Shown: positions 1-9,168, numbered from the stretch's first letter. The stretch: 64,000 bases of DNA from Colwellia sp. MB02u-6 (GCF_014077095.1 NZ_JACGVG010000029.1:1-64000), one strand, 5' to 3'. The notes: generated from the sequence alone by a model not told the origin. Numbers and translations are program-made.

Positions 1-34
1 ATTTTTTGATTAGATTGATTTGTTTTTTTTTTTT

Positions 35-100
35 CCAGCAAGAGGAGGGATACCAGGTTACTCCTGGTGACTTGAGTTCCAGCCTTTGGTCTTCCGATCT
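35..100. other. Degraded Illumina P7/TruSeq adapter (non-genomic)
   Basis: Bases 35-58 align without gaps to the 24-base P7 flow-cell oligo (16 of 24 identical). Bases 59-66 fall where the 8-base index sits. Bases 67-100 align to the 34-base TruSeq read-2 adapter (27 of 34 identical), ending in a perfect TCTTCCGATCT. The order, spacing and lengths are exactly those of a library adapter. A 12-T run precedes it. I infer that everything before about base 101 is sequencing or assembly artefact at a contig edge. Confidence 0.85.
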
Positions 101-538
101 GTAAATAATATATAATTTTAGGAAATAAAATATAAAAAAATGAGCTATTGCACTTTAGTCTAGTAGCATATGGTACTTTATTACACTAACACATAAGGTA
201 GTGTGCAATTAATTTTAGAAAGTTTTTATAAAAGAACTTCGTGCTTTCCCCCGTATTTTGCTGTGAGTCAGACGTTAACACAATGAGCTTAAACGACGTA
301 AGACAGAAACATGCTTACTAGTAGCTTTTCATAATGTGCTAAAGAATATCGACACTTAAAATTGCTAGGTTAAAAGGGTGTGGTAAAGTTTCAGTCAAGT
401 TGTGTTTGATATTGAGTTATAAAATAATGTAGACAGAGTTAATGTAGACAAAGTGGCAAGCGACAGCTTTATTTTATCCATCAGAAAAACGGCATGAGCA
501 TTTAATAAAAAGCTTCCTCAATTTTACGCCTTAACCTA
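101..538. other. Gap before umuD, no gene seen
   Basis: AT-rich sequence with stops in all frames. I see no open frame with a ribosome binding site, no RNA gene and no clear terminator. The umuD promoter must lie at its right end, around the LexA box. Confidence 0.5.
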
Positions 539-558
539 TACTGTTTAAATGTACAGTA
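539..558 (+). promoter_or_regulatory. LexA box (SOS operator) of umuDC
   Basis: TACTGTTTAAATGTACAGTA fits the gammaproteobacterial SOS consensus CTG-N10-CAG. It is embedded in a longer inverted repeat, CTATACTGT ... ACAGTATAG (536-561). It ends 13 bases before the umuD ATG, so LexA bound here would block the promoter or transcription start. This is the standard position for SOS control of umuDC. Confidence 0.93.
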
Positions 559-571
559 TAGGTGGTGTTTT

Positions 572-985
572 ATGAAAGTTATTCCGATTTTTATTGAGGC
601 GGGTATATCCGGCTTTGAATCCCCCGCAGCTGAATATAAAGAACTCGGTTTATCGTTAGATCAACTCTTGATAGCACACCCTGATGCGACTTTCATTGGT
701 TTGGCGCAAGGCCAGTCGATGCAAGATGTTGGCATTTTTGATGGTGATTTATTGCTAGTCGATCGGAGCGAGCCAGTAAAAGATGGTGATGTTATTGTGG
801 CGAATTACAATGGCTGTTTTACTTGTAAACTTATTGATAAAAAAAACGCTAGGCTATTATCCGCATCGTTTAAGTATCAACCGGTCAGCATTACACCTGA
901 GGATGAATTTCAAATAGAGGGAGTAGTTACCCGTTCAATTCGTTTACATCGACAGCTAAGGGAGTTAAGCGCATGTATGCGTTAG
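572..985 (+). CDS. umuD: UmuD, SOS mutagenesis protein (LexA-like self-cleaving subunit of Pol V)
   Basis: UmuD is cleaved when RecA filaments form; the processed UmuD' dimer joins UmuC as DNA polymerase V for translesion synthesis. The 137-residue length matches the family. The self-cleavage region is seen near residues 13-19 (SGFESPA, like CGFPSPA in E. coli). The Ser-Lys dyad is S49 in GQSM and K86 in FTCK. The peptidase S24 fold covers most of the protein. A LexA box lies just upstream, and the last 13 bases overlap umuC, so the two genes form one translationally coupled SOS operon. The gene lies outside the island, just left of the displaced tRNA fragment. Confidence 0.95.
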   Translation: MKVIPIFIEAGISGFESPAAEYKELGLSLDQLLIAHPDATFIGLAQGQSMQDVGIFDGDLLLVDRSEPVKDGDVIVANYNGCFTCKLIDKKNARLLSASFKYQPVSITPEDEFQIEGVVTRSIRLHRQLRELSACMR

Positions 986-2229
986 TTGATGCCGTATCTT
1001 TCTACGCGTCTTGTGAGAAGGTGTTTGACCCCTCAATCAGAAATCGGCCTGTGGTCGTGCTAACAAATAACGATGGCTGTATATGTGCTGTGTGTCCAAT
1101 TGGTCGGCGTTTAGGTATACCAAAATTTAAACCCTACTTTCAAATTAAACATTTCTTAGCCAAACACCATGTGGTTGTCCGCTCGTCTAACTATGCGCTA
1201 TATGCGGATCTCAGTGACAAGATGATGCATGTTATTGGCCGTTTTTGCGATAACCAATATGTTTACTCGATTGACGAGTCTTTTCTACAATTTAAAAACT
1301 ATAACCAAATTATTAATGACTGGCATAAATACGGCCACGAAATACGACGTGCGGTTTGGCAGGAAACGCGTTTGCCAGTGGGGGTTGGCTTTGGCTCAAC
1401 GCCGACATTAGCGAAAGCCGCAAACCACGCAGCTAAAAAATTGGGGGGCTACAACGGTGTGGCAGTTGCAGATGACGTCACGTCGCGTAAAGACATATTA
1501 TCAAAAATGGCGGTGACTGACGTCTGGGGCATTGGTAGTCGATTAGGCAAGCGTTTAAATGTGTTGGGAATAAATTCCGCCTGGGATTTAGCCAACCAGT
1601 CACCTAAAACTATGCGCAGCCAATTTAGCGTTATGGTTGAACGAACGGTTAACGAGTTAAACGGTATAGTTTGTTTAAACTGGGATGAAGTTAAGCAAGC
1701 AAAAAAAGAAATATTTTCCACTAGAAGCTTTGGTCAACGGATAAATGAAGAACATCAATTAAAAGCGGCTTTAGTGAGCCATGGCGGCATTGTAGGTCGT
1801 AAGCTAAGGCAACAGCATTCGCGCGTAAAACAACTGGTTATATCCGCTGCTAGCTCGCCTCATGATGATAATTATTACCACAAATCGATAATTTATGAAT
1901 TTTTAGTGGCAACAGATAACACCCTAAATATTGCTAACGCTATATCAGCCGTTTTTGATCGTGTTTATGCCGGCGGCGTTAACTTTTATCGTTGTGGTGT
2001 GGGAGCCATTGAGCTTGAAAGTACTCAATTTCAACAAGGTGATCTGTTTTCGCTAAATGAAGAGGACCCAGAGCTGATGCGCTGTTATGACGGGATAAAT
2101 AATCGTTACGGTAATGATACTTTACAATTAGCCGTACAAGGTAAAATTGATAAGTGGCATATGCGACGTGAATTTCTTTCGCCAAGCTTTACGAGTAAGT
2201 GGCGAGATATACCTAAAATTAGCTGTTAG
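973..2229 (+). CDS. umuC: UmuC, catalytic Y-family polymerase subunit of Pol V
   Basis: Y-family error-prone DNA polymerase that copies past lesions with UmuD'2. The protein has 418 residues, typical of UmuC. The palm motif near the N-terminus reads DAVSFYASCE where the family usually has D-x-N-S-F-Y-A-S-C-E. The second metal-binding motif SIDESF is near residue 100. The helix-hairpin-helix region (VWGIGSRLGKRL) is near residue 185, followed by the little-finger domain and the family C-terminal extension. The start overlaps the end of umuD by 13 bases, which is usual for this operon. A strong bidirectional terminator follows at 2314-2343. No truncation is seen. Confidence 0.95.
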   Translation: MYALVDAVSFYASCEKVFDPSIRNRPVVVLTNNDGCICAVCPIGRRLGIPKFKPYFQIKHFLAKHHVVVRSSNYALYADLSDKMMHVIGRFCDNQYVYSIDESFLQFKNYNQIINDWHKYGHEIRRAVWQETRLPVGVGFGSTPTLAKAANHAAKKLGGYNGVAVADDVTSRKDILSKMAVTDVWGIGSRLGKRLNVLGINSAWDLANQSPKTMRSQFSVMVERTVNELNGIVCLNWDEVKQAKKEIFSTRSFGQRINEEHQLKAALVSHGGIVGRKLRQQHSRVKQLVISAASSPHDDNYYHKSIIYEFLVATDNTLNIANAISAVFDRVYAGGVNFYRCGVGAIELESTQFQQGDLFSLNEEDPELMRCYDGINNRYGNDTLQLAVQGKIDKWHMRREFLSPSFTSKWRDIPKISC

Positions 2230-2313
2230 GGTTTATCTTGGTCAATAAGCTATAAAAAATGAGTAGATAATTAATCAACTGAGTATTGCAGTGAATTAAG
2301 ATACAACAGCAAC

Positions 2314-2343
2314 AAAAAAGCCCTGTCAAGACAGGGCTTTTTT
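2314..2343. terminator. Bidirectional terminator (umuC; formerly tRNA-Pro)
   Basis: A 7-bp stem GCCCTGT/ACAGGGC (2320-2326, 2331-2337) with a CAAG loop is flanked by six A on the left and six T on the right, so it works both ways. It ends umuDC on the plus strand. On the minus strand it lies just beyond the tRNA 3' fragment, where the original tRNA-Pro terminator is expected before the island inserted. Confidence 0.85.
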
Positions 2344-2351
2344 GTTGTAAA

Positions 2352-2400
2352 TGTGGTCGGAGTAGCAAGATTCGAACTTGCGACCTCACGTCCCCCAGAC
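2352..2400 (-). repeat. Left attachment site: displaced 3' fragment of tRNA-Pro
   Basis: All 49 bases are identical to 56617-56665. Read on the minus strand it is the anticodon loop region, variable loop, T arm, acceptor 3' strand and CCA of tRNA-Pro(GGG). The D arm and 5' half are absent, and the sequence past 2400 is unrelated to the tRNA. It cannot make a tRNA by itself. It marks the left end of the island and, given its length and position, probably contains the integrase crossover site. Confidence 0.9.
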
Positions 2401-2639
2401 TCAGGGGCTGATTTTTAACTCATAAACAATTCCCATAAAGTCAGTTTAAAAACAAGAGCTTAGCGTTATTCGTTAAGTTGATGCTTTTGGACTGTTTTGC
2501 ATCTTTTTGCATTTTCCAGTGCGATATATGTGCGATGAGGTTACTTTAAACCTACGGGAAAATAATCATGTCAAAAAGTATATAACTAACTGTTAAAAAG
2601 AAAAAATACTCTGAACTTTTAAAGCTGTTCGGAGCAATA

Positions 2640-4151
2640 TTGTTTAATCCATCTCGTTTGAAAGAAGCCTCACTTTCAAGCGTACAAAACCAAATCAGAA
2701 AAAATTCAAACATCAACGAAGATGATTTAAAGCACATTATTGAAACGTGGTGGCAGGGAGGGCTGCCATATTTAACTTTAAATCAACTTCATGTATCTGG
2801 CCTCTCCATTCGACTGTATAAAAATAGGTTTAAAAAGTTGGGAAAAAACATCAAAGTTCTAAACGATGACGATCACGGCAGTGTTTATTATCGTTCACGT
2901 GATGGTAAAAATAGCAAAATGATCACAAACAAATTAGGCACTTTCTCACCAGAATCTTTTACAAATATGTTGGCGGCTGTTAAAAAAATTAAAGCGTCTA
3001 ACGAGCTAGGGATCAAGGTTTTTGAGAATCATATTACTGGCGGTACTGAAGTTGAGGCGAGTGCGGTTGAAGATTCTCTCATAACGTTAAATACATTTTT
3101 ACAGGGCGAATTCTTAGATAAAAAATTAGAAGAAAACCCTAAAACTGCCGCTAAAAAAGTCAAAGTTGTAATGCGGAACTTTCCCAAACTATTGAATTTA
3201 TTAATTAAAGATATAAATACTGAAGTTTTAAAGAAATGGTTAAAAACTAAGGAAAGAAAGTTAACACAAAGACAAATTAATGCTGCTGAAAGTCGCTGGG
3301 TGCTCAAACCATCAACCTTAAAAGAAGCTATTTGCACCATTATGTCATGTGTGCAGTTAGCTAAAGAGCAAGGCGTAATAAACGACCATGACCTATATAC
3401 GTTACCCAAGTTTAAAATGGACAATGAAATTATTCGTTATTTATCTCAAGAAGAATTAAGACTTTATCGTACAATGAATCAACGTAATGAGCGTAAGTTA
3501 AAGTTACGGAAAAGTACTATTTTACACCGCCAAGAAAGAAACTTAATAGCGCCGCCTCAGCTCAATGAATGTGCATTTGCAGATCATGTCACACCATTTA
3601 TCATTTTATTTAAAGAAACAGGAATTCGTCCTGGGACATTAATGAACTCAAAATGGACAGATGTAGATTTTGAATCTCGATTTTTTAGAATCCGAAAATC
3701 TATTGATAAAAGATCGCTCGCTAACTTTATACCTCTAAATGACTTAGCTTACGCCACATTAACCGAGTGGCGTAAGCACTATATTCATAAAAAATGCTCA
3801 AGGTTAATTGAAAATAAAGTAGATGCATGGCTGTTTCCGTCACCACAGTCACCTTCACAACAATTAACCACAATAAAAACAGCGTGGAGAAGCATCATCA
3901 AAAACGCTGAGATACATAACTTCAGGTTTTATGATCTTCGCCATGATTTTGCATCTAGGGTAATGATGCGCACGGGTAATATATATTTGGTCAGCCATCT
4001 ATTAAATCACCGTCAAATCGAAACCACAAAACGATACGCTCACCTGATGGATAACTCAAAACTATTAGCTGTACAAACTCTAGATGCGGATAGACAAACT
4101 GGCGCTTTGCCAGAATTTATGCGAAAGCGTGGGGTTATTTCGCAGGATTAA
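2640..4151 (+). CDS. Tyrosine recombinase / integrase of the island
   Basis: A 503-residue phage-type integrase; these enzymes join attP on a circular element to attB, commonly a tRNA 3' end. The C-terminal catalytic domain (about 310-485) shows the first Arg in ETGIRPGTL, the HxxR region as YDLRHDFAS, the histidine in LLNHRQ, and the catalytic Tyr in KRYAHL. The first His of HxxR is Tyr here, a substitution met in related integrases. The N-terminal part (about 90-270) is the likely arm- and core-binding region. I chose the TTG at 2640 because GGAG lies 5 bases upstream and no ATG fits. It reads inward from the left attachment site. No excisionase is recognised next to it. Confidence 0.93.
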   Translation: MFNPSRLKEASLSSVQNQIRKNSNINEDDLKHIIETWWQGGLPYLTLNQLHVSGLSIRLYKNRFKKLGKNIKVLNDDDHGSVYYRSRDGKNSKMITNKLGTFSPESFTNMLAAVKKIKASNELGIKVFENHITGGTEVEASAVEDSLITLNTFLQGEFLDKKLEENPKTAAKKVKVVMRNFPKLLNLLIKDINTEVLKKWLKTKERKLTQRQINAAESRWVLKPSTLKEAICTIMSCVQLAKEQGVINDHDLYTLPKFKMDNEIIRYLSQEELRLYRTMNQRNERKLKLRKSTILHRQERNLIAPPQLNECAFADHVTPFIILFKETGIRPGTLMNSKWTDVDFESRFFRIRKSIDKRSLANFIPLNDLAYATLTEWRKHYIHKKCSRLIENKVDAWLFPSPQSPSQQLTTIKTAWRSIIKNAEIHNFRFYDLRHDFASRVMMRTGNIYLVSHLLNHRQIETTKRYAHLMDNSKLLAVQTLDADRQTGALPEFMRKRGVISQD

Positions 4152-4212
4152 GTAAAAATTTCCCAAGCGTGTTTCTAGGTATATCTGAGGTCAACTAAAC
4201 TGAGGAAATATC

Positions 4213-4611
4213 TTGAAAAATAAATCGACTAAACAAGAAAATATTAATTGGCGCTACAAGCTGTTAAGAAAATCAAAGACCCCAACAAGGGATAAAGATT
4301 GCTTAAGGGTTTGTTGGTATTTTGATGAGGAAAGTACACAGGCTATTTATGAGTATAGGGATGAATGCAGTAGAACCACTTGTTTTGCAATAACAAATTT
4401 ATTGCAGCAAGAGCTTCCAGAATTTATGTCTAAAAAATATTTCTACCCTGATGAAAGGGCATTAGTATTTGGCTATTTTTTTGATGAAATCAGAGGTTTT
4501 ATCAAAGAAAATGTTGAAGATAATGACTTTTTTAACTTCTGCGGTGTACCCAAAGAAATATTTTTCTCTATCGAAAATCAGGATGCGCTATTAGCACTTT
4601 GCGAAAATTAA
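4213..4611 (+). CDS. Hypothetical protein downstream of the integrase
   Basis: Encodes 132 residues, charged and hydrophilic, with no signal peptide, membrane segment or motif I recognise. It is rich in aromatic and acidic residues in the second half (YFFDEIRGFI, DNDFFNFCG). The start is TTG with AGGAAA a few bases upstream, the same unusual start type as the integrase 60 bp before it, so the two may be co-transcribed. It is followed by a UUCG-loop hairpin. By position it could be an accessory gene of the mobile element, but nothing in the sequence shows a function. Confidence 0.6.
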   Translation: MKNKSTKQENINWRYKLLRKSKTPTRDKDCLRVCWYFDEESTQAIYEYRDECSRTTCFAITNLLQQELPEFMSKKYFYPDERALVFGYFFDEIRGFIKENVEDNDFFNFCGVPKEIFFSIENQDALLALCEN

Positions 4612-4624
4612 ACGTAAAACTATT

Positions 4625-4644
4625 AAGGGAACTTCGGTTCCCTT
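4625..4644 (+). terminator. UUCG-loop hairpin after the 4213-4611 gene
   Basis: Stem AAGGGAAC/GTTCCCTT, 8 bp, closed by a stable TTCG tetraloop. The following sequence is only moderately T-rich, so it may terminate weakly or protect the 3' end of the message. Confidence 0.5.
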
Positions 4645-4903
4645 ATTTATGATGAAATTAGCCGAATTGGAAAAACTTCCCTATGCACTACCTATTTATT
4701 AATGCTGCTGTAGTCTAGCGTTGAAACAATCTGCCGCTGACAGATAATTCAGCAACTTTCCGCGGTTGTCCGAGCTCCGCAACACTACTGAGCAATGTTA
4801 GTCAGTCTAACAGACCTTGTCGTTTCGATCATTCTCGGAAATGGTTATCAGAATGATATTGAGTCATTGCGACGAAATATTAATATGGTAGCGTTAAAGC
4901 AGC
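4645..4903. other. Gap between two UUCG hairpins
   Basis: No open frame of useful length. The stretch lies between the hairpins at 4625-4644 and 4904-4931. The right hairpin could end an unannotated small transcript, but I see no clear promoter and do not call an RNA gene. Confidence 0.3.
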
Positions 4904-4931
4904 AAAAATGAGGGCTTCGGCTCTCATTTTT
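4904..4931 (+). terminator. Rho-independent terminator
   Basis: A 12-bp stem, AAAAATGAGGGC paired with GCTCTCATTTTT (one G-T pair), closed by TTCG and ending in a T run. No recognised gene ends directly before it on the plus strand. Confidence 0.65.
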
Positions 4932-4995
4932 CCATATTATCCCTACCACGTTTCTAGTTAGTTGTGACTAACAACACAACAGAGGAACAAATTAA

Positions 4996-5223
4996 ATGAA
5001 CAATGATAAACATAAAATAATATTACAAGAGATTGAATTCTTGGGCAAAGTGGGGATGTTATGCGCTGTAGTTTTTGGCTTTTTTTCTTACTACGAAAGC
5101 AGTGAAGATCTATTTAATTCAGCATTGTATTTTTTTCTGCTCGGGACATTAGTACTATTTTATGTAGCGCGAGTAAAAGTAGAGGCTAAAAAAAGACTAA
5201 GGATTCAAAGAAGTAACTTTTAA
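4996..5223 (+). CDS. Small inner-membrane hypothetical protein
   Basis: Encodes 75 residues with two hydrophobic stretches (about 19-33 and 40-60) and a basic C-terminal tail (VKVEAKKRLRIQR). This predicts two membrane segments with both ends in the cytoplasm. AGAGGAA sits about 8 bases before the ATG, which makes translation credible. I do not recognise a family. It stands alone between a terminator and the convergent GH31 gene and is probably island cargo of unknown use. Confidence 0.6.
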   Translation: MNNDKHKIILQEIEFLGKVGMLCAVVFGFFSYYESSEDLFNSALYFFLLGTLVLFYVARVKVEAKKRLRIQRSNF

Positions 5224-5325
5224 ATGTGTATATAATTTTTAGTTTTACCTGCACTAGAAACATATTTGGACTTGGTCAGTCATATTTTTAAATGAACACC
5301 AGTAGGAGCCTCTCTTGCATCATCT

Positions 5326-5379
5326 AAAAAAAGGCCCTGTAACAAAAAACAATTACATCATTTTTTGTTACAGGGCCTT
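5326..5379 (-). terminator. Terminator of the GH31 gene
   Basis: A perfect 19-bp stem (5331-5349 with 5361-5379) containing GGCCCTGTAAC, with a run of A on the plus strand at 5326-5330 giving a U run on the minus strand. It lies 16 bases past the GH31 stop codon. Confidence 0.9.
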
Positions 5380-5394
5380 GTACTTAGTACTGCT

Positions 5395-8300
5395 CTATTT
5401 ATCTTGCTTTAACGTTATAACCACAGCATTAGCCCAGTTGGCACAGCTGTTGTTATTGCCCTGAGTACGTAGGCTTAATTTTTGTAAAGTACGTATATCA
5501 ATTTCGGGTTTTATCACCGTTGGCGCTTTGATTATGCCGCTGTTATATAACAGTTTATCGTCGCCAAAAATTTGGAAACTGATCTGGCCATCTACTCTAC
5601 AGCTATCATTAATACCAATATCCGCTCTAAATAGTTGAGCATTTTTTGGTAGGGTATAGTCAACATGGCTCTTGCCTCTAACACCTAAGCCTTTGCTAAA
5701 CTTTAAGCCGTTCATGTTCATGTCATCACTTTTACCTGATGTTGACGCAGCGCTATTAACGTAGATTTTACTCAAGCTTTCATCATGGTATAACCAGTTT
5801 ATATTAGATAAATAAACATTATGTTTAGATGTACCTGGCAGTAAATGCTCAATCAGTTTGAACTCACCAATAGTGGTCGGGTTAACTCGTTGTGCTTCAA
5901 ATGCTTTATAAGGTTTACTAAAAGCATCATCTTCTTTTGCTGCGGTGATCATCGGGTCGTTACCGCCAGAAGTCGATTGCTTTTGAGTGGTGAGCACTCT
6001 AAATCTGAATAATCGGCCAATGATGGGGTCGAACGTTACTTTTTGCAAACCTTTTTGTAATGCTAAAGTCCCTGTGTGGACAGGCTCGCCCCATTCTCCG
6101 TTAGTGTTCGCCATGTAAATTTCATAATCTTTTACTTGGCCATGCTCCCAATATTTATCATTGCGTGGTTGTATTTCAAAACCCGATATAACTCTTCTCT
6201 CACCAAAGGAAAGCGAAAATTCATGGGCACCTGTTTTTTGTGATTGATCTCTTACCGTTCTAAACCAAGTGTCTGGGTTGTTATCGAAGGCATTTTTAAG
6301 CGGATGACCTGGCTCTTCGTTAGGGCTATTTAAAATAACAAAACTATCGCTAGATATATTTGCGCCTAAATCAGGCATTTTAGGGTAACTGGCTGTTGTT
6401 GCTAGCGTTTTATTTACATCAATGCTTAGCTCAAATTCAAAGTCATTAAACACAGACGATTTTTCTGCTTTAATATAGACCACGCCATACTGACTATCTT
6501 TGCCGTACCACCAGCCAGATGAGCTCTGTTCTAATGCTACTTTAGTTTTTACTTGCAATAATTCTATACCATTGAGCTCTACCTGATTTGGTTTTACTCG
6601 GCTATGTACTTGCAGTTTGTAAACTCGCGCTAATTCCATGCCTTGGTATTCACCAACAACACCACCAATATTGACGCGTATATTACCCGCCGTATTTTTA
6701 GGAGCGGTGACGTTAAATTGCTGTTGGCTGAAACTGCCGTTTTTGTAAGCTCTAGTTTCACCATCATCTTCATATAAAGTAAATTCAGAATTGCCATGAG
6801 GATAGATGTCCAGGGTTAATTCGTCCTTTGGCACTTGGCCATCATATAATGACTCTGGGTACATTGGGATTATTGCCCCAGCACGCACTAATATCGGTAA
6901 TGTTTCCAGCTCCACTGGATAATCAATAAGTTTTCCTGCTTGAGGAGCCACAGTAACTTTGCCATCCCAATAGTCTATCCACAAACCTTCTGGTAGGTAT
7001 ATGTCTTTACGCCAACCTTGACTCGCAGTTTGACTACGAAAAACAGGGGCTACTAGAAAGTCTTTTCCAAGAAAAAATTGGTTTTTATATTTTTCGGTGT
7101 TGGCATTAGGATCATTCGGGTGATCCCACATTAACCCGCGTAAAATAGGGGCACCTGTTTGTTCGGCTTCTCTAGCATAGGTATACATGTAAGGCGTTAG
7201 GCGCATTTTTAGCTTTAAATAGCTACGATTGATGCTGCGATAAGGTTCTTCAAACCACCAAGGGTGCTTTCTTTCGGCTTTTGACCAACCCGACATACCC
7301 ATTAGTACAGGAGTGAAGGTTTTCCATTGTAAATCACGCGTATAGGTTTCTGGTGAACCACCAAATATGCCATCAACATCGCCAGTCGAATAAACTTGAC
7401 CAGATAAGCCAGAGCCTATTAGGGTGGAAATATGCCAGCGGATGTAATCCCAGCTACCGGATTGATCGCCAGTCCAGGTAACCGCATAACGCTGCATGCC
7501 AGCCCAACCCATAACGGTCCAAAGAAAAGGACGGCCGTCAGAGTTATCTAAAATACCTTGTGCCGCATCTTTATTCGCATCTAAGGCAAACTGATAGCCT
7601 TTACCTGTCCAGGCCACATCAAGCTTTTGTGCTCGAGTACCGGCGGTACCAACTTCCCAGCTAATTTTATCTACACCGTCTTCGGTCCATAAACCGGTTC
7701 TAAAACCGTATTTTTTTAATCCAGCAACAACTTCTGGTAGGTCGGTATAGCCACAACCGTAACCATCGTTGGGTAAAATCCATCCACCAGGCATATCGTG
7801 TTCACGGTATTTCGCGGCAACAGACAGAATAACATCTGGCGTAGTGCCCGTAGGACCATCACTCCAGCCATCAGGTACAGTACCTGGCTTTTTAATATTA
7901 TCGCCATCATTATAACAATCTGCATCGCCGTATTCTAATGCCCATCTAGGCAGTAATTCTGCTCGTCCTGTTAATTCAGTAAAGTTTGCTAAAACGTTTT
8001 TAATTGAATCACCAAAAAAGAAATAAGCATCAAAACGGTTCTCTTCGTGCGTGGTAGTAATATACTCCTGCGAACGAAAGTCATAACTACCATTAGCCCA
8101 AGTATTTCTTAATACACCATAGCCTTGAGTCGTCATATAAAATGGCGAAGGGCTAGGGCGGTCAAATTCTTCCCAGCCGCCTGAATAAGATATTTCTAGG
8201 GTTTTTCCTTTAAATTCAAATTGACCATTTTGTTGTCCGCCACCAAAAAAATGTTCAGCTGGTTTGGTACTCAAGGTTTGATAACTGTGATCCTTTGATA

Positions 8301-8712
8301 AGTCGATCGGTTTCAACTCTCGCCAAATCAAGGATTTATTATCTGACTTATATGCCTCAAATTTTAATGGGTCTTTGTAGATTCGAAGGGCTAACTGTGA
8401 TGTTTGTACTAAATGATAGCTATCATGGGTTGATAATTTGTAGTCGACGTTACCCAGCTGATAGGGCAAAACTATTTTAGCTTTATTGTTTTTTGCATCA
8501 ATTAATTGTTCATTAACACCAGCCCAAATTCTAACGACATCGTCCTTAATGAGTTCAATGGCCACGAGTTCATTATCATTTGTGGTGATTTCTATACGAT
8601 TATTTTGTTGCTTTATTGAAGCTATAGCCGCTAACTCTTTAGCATTTACTGTGCTGAAAAAAGTAGCGTAAACAGCAAGGAAGCAAAGGCATTTGGATAA
8701 CATATTTTTCAT
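5395..8712 (-). CDS. Secreted GH31 glycoside hydrolase with F5/8C and NPCBM modules
   Basis: Retaining alpha-glycosidase, probably exported. The signal peptide is about residues 1-24 counted from the ATG at 8712, chosen because AAGGA lies 5 bases before it. The GH31 barrel spans about 150-540 (numbering from the upstream ATG at 8730). Candidate catalytic Asp residues are D371 in KLDVAWTG and D422 in WTGDQ. A DUF5110-type beta domain is near 600-690, an F5/8C (CBM32-like) domain near 790-930, and an NPCBM domain near 970-1109. The tract STGDVDGIFGGSPETY resembles GH31 members active on alpha-GalNAc or alpha-Gal rather than starch. With GalNAc genes beside it I infer alpha-N-acetylgalactosaminidase or alpha-galactosidase activity; alpha-glucosidase is not excluded. 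Its own terminator follows. Confidence 0.88.
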   Translation of the reverse strand: MKNMLSKCLCFLAVYATFFSTVNAKELAAIASIKQQNNRIEITTNDNELVAIELIKDDVVRIWAGVNEQLIDAKNNKAKIVLPYQLGNVDYKLSTHDSYHLVQTSQLALRIYKDPLKFEAYKSDNKSLIWRELKPIDLSKDHSYQTLSTKPAEHFFGGGQQNGQFEFKGKTLEISYSGGWEEFDRPSPSPFYMTTQGYGVLRNTWANGSYDFRSQEYITTTHEENRFDAYFFFGDSIKNVLANFTELTGRAELLPRWALEYGDADCYNDGDNIKKPGTVPDGWSDGPTGTTPDVILSVAAKYREHDMPGGWILPNDGYGCGYTDLPEVVAGLKKYGFRTGLWTEDGVDKISWEVGTAGTRAQKLDVAWTGKGYQFALDANKDAAQGILDNSDGRPFLWTVMGWAGMQRYAVTWTGDQSGSWDYIRWHISTLIGSGLSGQVYSTGDVDGIFGGSPETYTRDLQWKTFTPVLMGMSGWSKAERKHPWWFEEPYRSINRSYLKLKMRLTPYMYTYAREAEQTGAPILRGLMWDHPNDPNANTEKYKNQFFLGKDFLVAPVFRSQTASQGWRKDIYLPEGLWIDYWDGKVTVAPQAGKLIDYPVELETLPILVRAGAIIPMYPESLYDGQVPKDELTLDIYPHGNSEFTLYEDDGETRAYKNGSFSQQQFNVTAPKNTAGNIRVNIGGVVGEYQGMELARVYKLQVHSRVKPNQVELNGIELLQVKTKVALEQSSSGWWYGKDSQYGVVYIKAEKSSVFNDFEFELSIDVNKTLATTASYPKMPDLGANISSDSFVILNSPNEEPGHPLKNAFDNNPDTWFRTVRDQSQKTGAHEFSLSFGERRVISGFEIQPRNDKYWEHGQVKDYEIYMANTNGEWGEPVHTGTLALQKGLQKVTFDPIIGRLFRFRVLTTQKQSTSGGNDPMITAAKEDDAFSKPYKAFEAQRVNPTTIGEFKLIEHLLPGTSKHNVYLSNINWLYHDESLSKIYVNSAASTSGKSDDMNMNGLKFSKGLGVRGKSHVDYTLPKNAQLFRADIGINDSCRVDGQISFQIFGDDKLLYNSGIIKAPTVIKPEIDIRTLQKLSLRTQGNNNSCANWANAVVITLKQDK

Positions 8713-8763
8713 TTTTTCCTTCTTAATCATTTTTAATGATATTTTGTGTGAAATATTTTTTCA

Positions 8764-9002
8764 GCTATCTGCGATAGCTTATTTTTCAGGCTTTTGATCT
8801 TGGTATCTCATTGGTAAAATAGCTGGCTGCAAGCGTACGCCATCATCGATTAGCTTATGTACTCGTACAGCACCAATTCAACACTGTTTCCTGTGATAAA
8901 CTCCCCGCATACCATTAAACACCAAGACAAACTTTGCCATCGAGTTCATTAAGGGTTTGCTGACAGGTCGCATCTGAATGTCCTAACATGATTTTAACGC
9001 CA
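8764..9002 (-). pseudogene. Decayed NagA/AgaA-type deacetylase fragment
   Basis: Read on the minus strand, three short segments in different frames match consecutive parts of the intact deacetylase at 29289-30479: GVKIMLGHSDATCQQT against GVKVMLGHTNANYQQT, VFNGMRGVYHR against VFNGMSGIHHR, and LIDDGVRLQPAI against VIADGVHLHPTI. The order is the same but stop codons and a frameshift separate them. Only about 80 of some 390 codons survive. It lies on the same strand as GH31 and just upstream, so an aga-type gene once stood here. Confidence 0.75.
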
Positions 9003-9168
9003 TGTTTTGGTCTTTAATCGATACCGTGGAAAGACCCTGTTTTTAGATTCAGCTAGCGACACTTACCTTGGTTAAAGATCAGTGGCACTCTGTTGTGCTC
9101 TCTTTGCTATGGTATTCATCTTCATAATGATCAAAAAATAACAATAACAATAACAACACTATATATTA

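Noticed and set aside
2352-2400. A second functional tRNA gene at the left repeat
   Set aside because: Only the 3' part from the anticodon loop is present; the D arm and 5' acceptor strand are missing.
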